This document shows, one piece after another, positions 6,908-11,324 of a stretch of DNA of 11,324 bases; within the stretch, counting starts at the first letter, position 1, and every line of letters begins with the position of its first letter. The stretch covers positions 1 through 11,324 of the forward strand of contig CABURF010000016.1 in assembly GCA_902493755.1 (NCBI GenBank), given 5' to 3'. A program made the position numbers and the translations under genes. Origin of the DNA: an uncultured Coriobacteriia bacterium (GTDB taxonomy: Bacteria; Actinomycetota; Coriobacteriia; Coriobacteriales; QAMH01). The notes under the pieces are model-generated. The model was not told where the DNA came from. It saw only the letters and a program-made list of their open reading frames with translations, and ran no database searches.

Positions 6908-8389
6908 TTACTTGCCGTCCGTGAGCCTCTTGGTCGCCGCCTCAATCTGGCGCTGCGACATGTTAGACGACCCTTCAATCGAGATGTTGGCCGCCTTGTT
7001 GGTCTCGAGATCGCGAGCCGTGACATGTACGATGCCGTTAGCGTCAATCTCGAAGGTGACCTCCACCTGAGGCTTCTTCATTCCCAGGCGCAACCCGCCC
7101 AGCATGAACTTGCCCAATGATGTGTTCTCGCTTGCTTTGGGACTCTCCCCCTGCAGCACGTTTATCTCGACGGTGGTCTGCATGGGCGAAACCGTAGTGT
7201 AGATGTCGCTCTTCGTAGTCGGCAACGTCGAGTTACGTGGGATGAGCACCGACATGACGTCGCCCACGACTTCGATACCCAGCGAATGCGGCGTCACGTC
7301 AAGCAGCAGCAAGCCTCCCACGTCGCCGGCTAGCACACCAGCTTGCAGGCAGGCACCAAGCGCGACGGATTCGTCGGGATTGATGGACTCGGAGGGATCC
7401 TTGACCGTAAGCTGCTTGACCGCCCGTTTGACAGCCGGCATGCGACTCGATCCGCCCACCATGAGCACCTTTCCGATATCACCGGGACCCATGTGAGCGT
7501 CGGCCAAAGCGCGCTTGCACGGCCCCATCGTACGCTCAACCAAATCCGTGGTCAGACGCTCAAACTCATCACGCGTGACTTGCGTCTCGAAGTGCAGGGG
7601 CTGTCCGCCATCGCTGGCGAGGAAAGGCAGGTTGATTGTCGTCGTGGAAACCGACGAAAGCTCGCGTTTTGCCCCTTCGGCTGCCTCGGCAAGGCGATTC
7701 ATCGCCGCCGCATCGCCCGAAATGTCTACGCCGTATTGCGCCTTGAAACGGCGCAATAACTCTTCGACGAGACGCGCATCGAAGTCATCGCCACCCAAGT
7801 GATTGTCGCCGGCCGTGGCGAGCACCTCGATTACGCCTCCGTTGATGGAAAGCACCGAGACGTCGAAGGTGCCGCCGCCAAGGTCATAGACCATGACGGC
7901 CCTGTTTTCCTCCTTGTCCACGCCATAGGCAAGCGCCGCTGCCGTGGGCTCGTTGACGATACGCTGCACGTTGAGCCCGGCGATGACCCCGGCGTCCTTG
8001 GTTGCCTGACGCTGGGCATCGGTGAAGTACGCCGGCACGGTAATAACCGCATCGGTGACCGGCTCACCTAGGTAGCTTTCGGCGTCGGTCTTGAGCTTGG
8101 CGAGAATCATGGCGGAAATCTCTTGTGGCAGATACTTCTTGCGATCGATGCGGATGGGCGTGGTCGAGCCCATCTGACGTTTGACCGAGCCAATCGTGCG
8201 CTCGGGGTTCATGGCAGCCTGGCGTTTGGCGATCTCACCCACGAGGCGCTCGCCCTTCTTCGTGAACGCCACAACCGACGGCGTCGTGCGCGAGCCTTCC
8301 GCATTGGCGATGACAACGGGATGCCCGCCCTCCATCACCGCAACGCAAGAGTTGGTCGTACCTAAGTCTATGCCGATAAGTCTGCTCAT
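6908..8389 (-). CDS. Lidless DnaK-type Hsp70 chaperone
   Basis: This 493-residue Hsp70 contains the full ATPase domain: IGIDLGTTNSCVAV (5-18), VYDLGGGTFDVSVL (167-180) and VGGSSRMPAVK (311-321). A linker DVGGLLLLDVTP (356-367) and the substrate-binding beta domain up to about 475 follow. It has the short Gram-positive form at KRQMGSTTPIRIDRKKYLPQE. It ends at NMSQRQIEAATKRLTDGK, where DnaK would continue for about 110 more residues as the helical lid, so client release and DnaJ/GrpE handling are probably altered. The last gene of a three-gene operon, its ATG overlaps the larC-like stop by 4 nt (ATGA) and has GGAGGAG 5 nt upstream. That rules out the upstream in-frame start at 8440. No dnaJ or grpE is nearby, so I infer a paralogue of a housekeeping dnaK located elsewhere. 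Confidence 0.93.
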   Translation of the reverse strand: MSRLIGIDLGTTNSCVAVMEGGHPVVIANAEGSRTTPSVVAFTKKGERLVGEIAKRQAAMNPERTIGSVKRQMGSTTPIRIDRKKYLPQEISAMILAKLKTDAESYLGEPVTDAVITVPAYFTDAQRQATKDAGVIAGLNVQRIVNEPTAAALAYGVDKEENRAVMVYDLGGGTFDVSVLSINGGVIEVLATAGDNHLGGDDFDARLVEELLRRFKAQYGVDISGDAAAMNRLAEAAEGAKRELSSVSTTTINLPFLASDGGQPLHFETQVTRDEFERLTTDLVERTMGPCKRALADAHMGPGDIGKVLMVGGSSRMPAVKRAVKQLTVKDPSESINPDESVALGACLQAGVLAGDVGGLLLLDVTPHSLGIEVVGDVMSVLIPRNSTLPTTKSDIYTTVSPMQTTVEINVLQGESPKASENTSLGKFMLGGLRLGMKKPQVEVTFEIDANGIVHVTARDLETNKAANISIEGSSNMSQRQIEAATKRLTDGK

Positions 8390-8946
8390 TGATACTCCTC
8401 CACGTAACGCGCAATGAATGCTGCCGAAGTGGGCGTGCACAGCTCACCCTCAAAACGCGGCTCGGCAAGCGGAATGTGATAACGATCGAAGATGGCGGCG
8501 GTCGCCGGTGCGGGAATGTCGAGCACACCATGCGCACACTCGACCTTGCCACTGCCAACCTGCACCTTCGAGGCGATGACCTTGCTTGGATTGATCTGCT
8601 CGATTGCACAGCACATGCCCAGAATCTCGCGCACGGTCATGCCGAGGCCGACTTCGTGAAAATGCGTCTGCTCTATATCGCACCCGTGCACCTGAGCCTC
8701 GGCTTGCGCCAGAATGCGATACACCTGCTTGGCTTCCTCCTTGGTCCAATCGCTGGCCACCGAGGTGCCGATGGCGCGCTCGACATCGGCGAGGTCGTGC
8801 AGCTGTGCCTTGGCGGGGATGCTTTCGTCACCCACGACGACGCCGATATTGCCGCGACGCTGCTCGGGTGTGGCGGCGACGAGCTGCCCGAATATGGACT
8901 TGCGCGTCGCGTCGGTCGAAAGGTCAAGATACAGGGTCGATTCCAT
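8386..8946 (-). CDS. Short LarC-like (nickel-pincer cofactor) protein
   Basis: This 186-residue protein is related to the N-terminal domain of LarC, the CTP-dependent cyclometallase that inserts nickel into the pincer cofactor of lactate racemase and related enzymes. Matching motifs are THFHEVG (94-100), GSGKVECAHG (131-140), PAPAT (145-149) and GELCTPTSAA (167-176). It differs from LarC in several ways. The N-terminal SGxSGDM motif is absent (the start reads MESTLYLDLSTDATRKS). The EVGAxDxIxDI stretch reads EVGLGMTVREI, so the first Asp is Met103 and the second Glu107. The whole C-terminal half (LarC2) is missing. ATG at 8946 has AAGGAG 5 nt upstream. It starts 15 nt after ykuD stops and overlaps the hsp70 start. 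Nickel or CTP binding is uncertain; it may have a different role. Confidence 0.75.
   Translation of the reverse strand: MESTLYLDLSTDATRKSIFGQLVAATPEQRRGNIGVVVGDESIPAKAQLHDLADVERAIGTSVASDWTKEEAKQVYRILAQAEAQVHGCDIEQTHFHEVGLGMTVREILGMCCAIEQINPSKVIASKVQVGSGKVECAHGVLDIPAPATAAIFDRYHIPLAEPRFEGELCTPTSAAFIARYVEEYQ
8395..8401 (-). promoter_or_regulatory. Ribosome binding site of the hsp70-like gene
   Basis: GGAGGAG, 5 nt before the ATG at 8389, decides the start of the chaperone. It lies within the last codons of the larC-like gene. Confidence 0.85.
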
Positions 8947-8961
8947 AGTTGCTCCTTGAAT

Positions 8962-10203
8962 CTAGCGAATGATGATGGGAATGCCGGTAGATACCCGGTC
9001 ATACAGCTCGACGATGTTGTTATTGGACAGGCGCACGCAACCATGACTACCGGGGGAACCCAAACCGCCGGTGTTCGTCGTGCCGTGCAGGAAGATGCCC
9101 CCTCCGCAGCTAACCGCGAGCGCACGCAAACCAAGTGGGTTAGAAGGGCCAGGACCAATGGTCTCCTCCATGCCCTCCGACCAAGAACTATGCGGGTTAT
9201 ACCAGGTAGGTGCCGAATCCTTGTACGAAAGGAAAAAGTCGCCCTTGGGTGTTGCATAGCCCGACATGCCCGGCGTGCAGGGGTAAGTCGCAACAACCTC
9301 GCCTTCCTCGTAGAGGCTCACCCGGCAGCCACGCGTGTCGACGAAGATGGCCTGACCAATGGGCTGGGACTCCGGCTCGCTCAGCATTGCCTCGGCCTGG
9401 ATGGCCAGACGGTTGGAGTCGCCGTCACCAGAAACGTCAAGCGCGTCTTCGATACGCGTGACCGTCGTCGCCTCGTCCATCACGACGCCCTGCGTGGCCT
9501 CGGCAATTACGAGCGCATTGGTGACCTCGTCGTAGGCATAGCCCGCACTCTTGGCAGGCGTGTTGGTCTGCTGCGCAATGGCAGCCACACGATTGACGAG
9601 CGCATCGTGATCGACCACACATACGAGACCCACGTCACGCGTCTCCGGCTCTGCGCCCACGAGCTCGCCAATCGTCGCGATGACGCGCACGACAGGATTG
9701 TCGCGATATGGGGCAAAAGCCCGCTCCACGGTCGCGTTTATGTCAATGGCGCCAATCTCCGACATCTCGATCGAATGGCTCGTATCTCCTGCGCTCAGAG
9801 TGATCGTCGTGCCGATATTGCCGTCGACACGCCGGGCAACAAGCTCGTGCAGCTGGTCGCGCGTCATGCCCGAAATGTCAATCTGACCATCGAGCATGGT
9901 CGTCTCCGGGACAAATTGCGACCGGGACTCCTCAACCGAAGCAAACGCAAAGCAACAGCATCCGAAAACGACGATCATCGCGGCAACACATACGATGAGC
10001 GCTTTTTTCGCGGCGCTCATTTTCTTTTCGGGTTTCTTGGAATGCGCGGGCGAAGCGGGCTTTGCAGGCTTCACCTCACTTTGTTTCGTGCGGTTCTTCG
10101 CATCGTACTTTCCGGCGTTAATCGCAACGGAATCCATCGAAGTGGCGGCGGCGACTCTCTGCGCATTCTTGAGAACCGTGCTTTTCGAACTACCTTTGGC
10201 CAT
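8962..10203 (-). CDS. Membrane-anchored L,D-transpeptidase (YkuD domain)
   Basis: YkuD enzymes form 3-3 peptidoglycan cross-links or attach proteins to peptidoglycan, using a cysteine nucleophile outside the membrane. The 413-residue protein has a Lys/Ala/Pro-rich cytoplasmic N-terminus (1-66) and one membrane segment (67-89). An extracellular stalk follows (about 100-275), starting with LDGQIDISGMTRDQL, the pattern of the PG_binding_4 domain that often precedes YkuD. The catalytic domain runs from about 283 to 413. The active-site pattern is complete: H373-G near FLHGTTNTGG and S386-H387-G388-C389-V-R-L. ATG at 10203 has GGAG 5 nt upstream. It is the first gene of the operon with the larC-like and hsp70-like genes, which follow on the same strand. 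Confidence 0.95.
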   Translation of the reverse strand: MAKGSSKSTVLKNAQRVAAATSMDSVAINAGKYDAKNRTKQSEVKPAKPASPAHSKKPEKKMSAAKKALIVCVAAMIVVFGCCCFAFASVEESRSQFVPETTMLDGQIDISGMTRDQLHELVARRVDGNIGTTITLSAGDTSHSIEMSEIGAIDINATVERAFAPYRDNPVVRVIATIGELVGAEPETRDVGLVCVVDHDALVNRVAAIAQQTNTPAKSAGYAYDEVTNALVIAEATQGVVMDEATTVTRIEDALDVSGDGDSNRLAIQAEAMLSEPESQPIGQAIFVDTRGCRVSLYEEGEVVATYPCTPGMSGYATPKGDFFLSYKDSAPTWYNPHSSWSEGMEETIGPGPSNPLGLRALAVSCGGGIFLHGTTNTGGLGSPGSHGCVRLSNNNIVELYDRVSTGIPIIIR

Positions 10204-10238
10204 TCACACTCCGTGCCTACGAGAAACCAAGTCTGTTG

Positions 10239-10266
10239 ATTTTACTACGGCATGCGGGACTGTTCT
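10239..10266 (-). promoter_or_regulatory. Candidate promoter of the ykuD operon
   Basis: On the minus strand TAAAAT (10239-10244, 5/6) follows a weak -35 candidate AGAACA (10261-10266, 3/6) with 16 bp spacing. It predicts a start near 10232 and a leader of about 28 nt. The weak -35 keeps confidence low. Confidence 0.4.
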
Positions 10267-10308
10267 CGCATAATGCGCGTTCTGCACATTTTGTTCAGGC
10301 GAGACAAC

Positions 10309-10335
10309 GAGACAACGTGCCTGACGCGCTGTCTC
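10309..10335. repeat. Intergenic palindrome P5 (imperfect, degenerate copy)
   Basis: Arms of 13 bp around central base 10322 (GAGACAACGTGCC against GACGCGCTGTCTC) have two mismatches and one G-T pair. GACA and TGTC are 15 nt apart. It is the same subtype as P2 (inner CGTGCC). The outer eight bases GAGACAAC are duplicated in tandem at 10301-10308. It lies 23 nt after azlD stops and upstream of the ykuD promoter, in a 155-bp gap that otherwise holds only the candidate promoter. Confidence 0.8.
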
Positions 10336-10358
10336 AAATCATGGTCAAATGGGGATTA

Positions 10359-10682
10359 TTAGAGGAGCATGAGCAGCGCGTAGGAGACGACACCCGCGAC
10401 GATGCACCAGACGAGCGACTTCGTCTTATAGCCAACCAAAAATACCAGAGCGGCGGAAATCCATGGAATCATTGCCGGCCACGGGCCCGTCGCCCAGCTA
10501 TCGAGGACAATAAGATCGTTGGCGACCAGCGCGGCGAAGGCCGCAGGCGGAATGAGGTTGAGCAATCGCACCGCATTGGCGGGCAACGTGCGCCCCTTGA
10601 GCGCAAATACGGGAATCACGCGACATGCGAGCATCGTGAGCGTGACCGATACCGTAATGATAGTGAAATCAAGCCAGCTCAT
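10359..10682 (-). CDS. azlD: AzlD-type branched-chain amino-acid export subunit
   Basis: AzlD is the small membrane partner of AzlC in an exporter of branched-chain amino acids, known from B. subtilis azaleucine resistance. The 107-residue protein is almost entirely hydrophobic, with about four membrane segments. It has the family pattern CRVIPVFALKGRTLPANAVRLL followed by NLIPPAAFAALV (residues 20-53). The usual length is about 100-110, so it is complete. Its ATG overlaps the azlC stop by 4 nt (ATGA), which implies translational coupling. Substrate range cannot be read from the sequence. Confidence 0.9.
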   Translation of the reverse strand: MSWLDFTIITVSVTLTMLACRVIPVFALKGRTLPANAVRLLNLIPPAAFAALVANDLIVLDSWATGPWPAMIPWISAALVFLVGYKTKSLVWCIVAGVVSYALLMLL

Positions 10683-11324
10683 GCGTGCTCACCTGGTTTC
10701 GTGATCGTCGCATGAATGTAGCCGGCGAACATGCCTGCCAGCGCGCCAAGCAAAATCGCAGGCCCGGAAAGGCCCGTGAGTTTGCACAGCAACACGCCCA
10801 GAACCGCCACGCCGACGGTGACGAGATTCGTCGTCGTGATCTTCTGCATGCACAGCAGGCAAATGAAGATCGAAGTCATGGCAAACGACGCGATGGCGGT
10901 AGGCACCGACACGAGATTGCCGATGAGCGCGCCCATGACGCAGGCAAACGCCCACGACGACTGGCTGCACAGGTTGACGACCGTGGCGCGCTTCACGTCC
11001 CAACCGCCATTCTCGAAGCGCGCGAGGTTGACGCCGAAGGACTCGTCGGTGACCGTCGCACCAAAAAGGAAAGCAAGGCGCTTGCTCGCCGATTCGCAAT
11101 AGCGCGAGAGCGAGGCACCGTAGAGCATCTGACGCGTGTTCACGAGCGACACACTCAAGATGATGGAAAGCAGCGGATTGCCCGCGAGCCACATGTTGGG
11201 AATCATGTACTGGCCGGCACCGGAATAGAAGATGACGCACATGATGAGGACCATCGCCCAGTCCATCCCGGCTTGCTGGCACAGCAGGCCGCAGGGAAGG
11301 CCGAGCACGATGTAGCCCGCCATG
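10679..11324 (-). CDS. azlC: AzlC-type amino-acid exporter, 5' end cut by window edge
   Basis: The large subunit of the AzlCD exporter is a membrane protein thought to expel branched-chain amino acids. The 214 visible residues contain AGYIVLGLPCGLL, FYSGAGQYM (32-40), SLVNTRQMLYGASL (59-72) and TDESFGV (92-98), all typical of AzlC. Family members are about 230-240 residues and have some 20 residues before the first of these motifs. The methionine at 11323 is therefore probably internal, and the true start lies beyond the right edge. The stop overlaps azlD. Promoter and regulator, if any, are outside the window. Confidence 0.9.
   Translation of the reverse strand, partial: MAGYIVLGLPCGLLCQQAGMDWAMVLIMCVIFYSGAGQYMIPNMWLAGNPLLSIILSVSLVNTRQMLYGASLSRYCESASKRLAFLFGATVTDESFGVNLARFENGGWDVKRATVVNLCSQSSWAFACVMGALIGNLVSVPTAIASFAMTSIFICLLCMQKITTTNLVTVGVAVLGVLLCKLTGLSGPAILLGALAGMFAGYIHATITKPGEHA

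Noticed and set aside
8386..8389. A LarC1/LarC2 programmed frameshift at the end of the larC-like gene
   Set aside because: The following sequence in other minus frames is the hsp70 coding region with intact motifs, so no LarC2 half is available here.
9931..9965. Lipoprotein cleavage site at G81-C82 of the L,D-transpeptidase
   Set aside because: The cysteines are inside the membrane segment after a 66-residue cytoplasmic region, which does not fit a type II signal peptide; a signal anchor is more likely.
8389..10239. Long plus-strand open frame of 616 codons
   Set aside because: It lies antisense to ykuD and the larC-like gene, whose minus-strand products carry intact catalytic or family motifs. 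It is a by-product of GC-rich codon use.
1492..10335. The five palindromes as a CRISPR array
   Set aside because: They are thousands of bases apart, differ in sequence and have no regular spacers or cas genes.

Overview
The window reads as chromosomal DNA of a GC-rich anaerobe. The best guess is the class Coriobacteriia (Eggerthellaceae or relatives). This rests on the gene content (multi-cluster ferredoxin-type protein, second-type MetRS homologue, LarC-like protein) and on the Gram-positive form of the Hsp70; it is inference, not a database result. The DNA is gene-dense, and every gene but one lies on the minus strand.

Left part (1-3753): nhaA, a Na+/H+ antiporter cut at its C-terminal end by the window edge; a tRNA-Leu(CAA) with encoded CCA; and a divergent methionyl-tRNA synthetase homologue. 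Reading on the minus strand the order is metG-like, tRNA-Leu, nhaA. Middle (3754-6907): the only plus-strand gene encodes a cysteine-rich iron-sulfur protein. It is divergent from the metG-like gene and appears to be leaderless. A 603-residue membrane-anchored protein of unknown function converges on it. Right part (6908-10203): a tight operon of an L,D-transpeptidase (YkuD), a short LarC-like protein, and an Hsp70 that ends right after the substrate-binding beta domain, so it has no lid. Far right (10359-11324): azlC-azlD, a branched-chain amino-acid exporter pair with overlapping genes; azlC is cut by the window edge.

The strongest unexplained structure is a family of five intergenic palindromes, one in every intergenic gap longer than 45 bp. 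Each has GACA facing TGTC across 15 bases (13 in one copy), while the inner stem sequence differs between copies and largely stays self-complementary. They look like a dispersed REP-like element or a set of operators or RNA hairpins. One of them lies in the -35 region shared by two divergent promoters with perfect TATAAT boxes.

The second point of interest is the ykuD / larC-like / lidless hsp70 cluster. Its overlap and short spacing imply co-expression of a cell-wall enzyme, a reduced nickel-cofactor-type protein and a reduced chaperone. No link between their functions is known to me.
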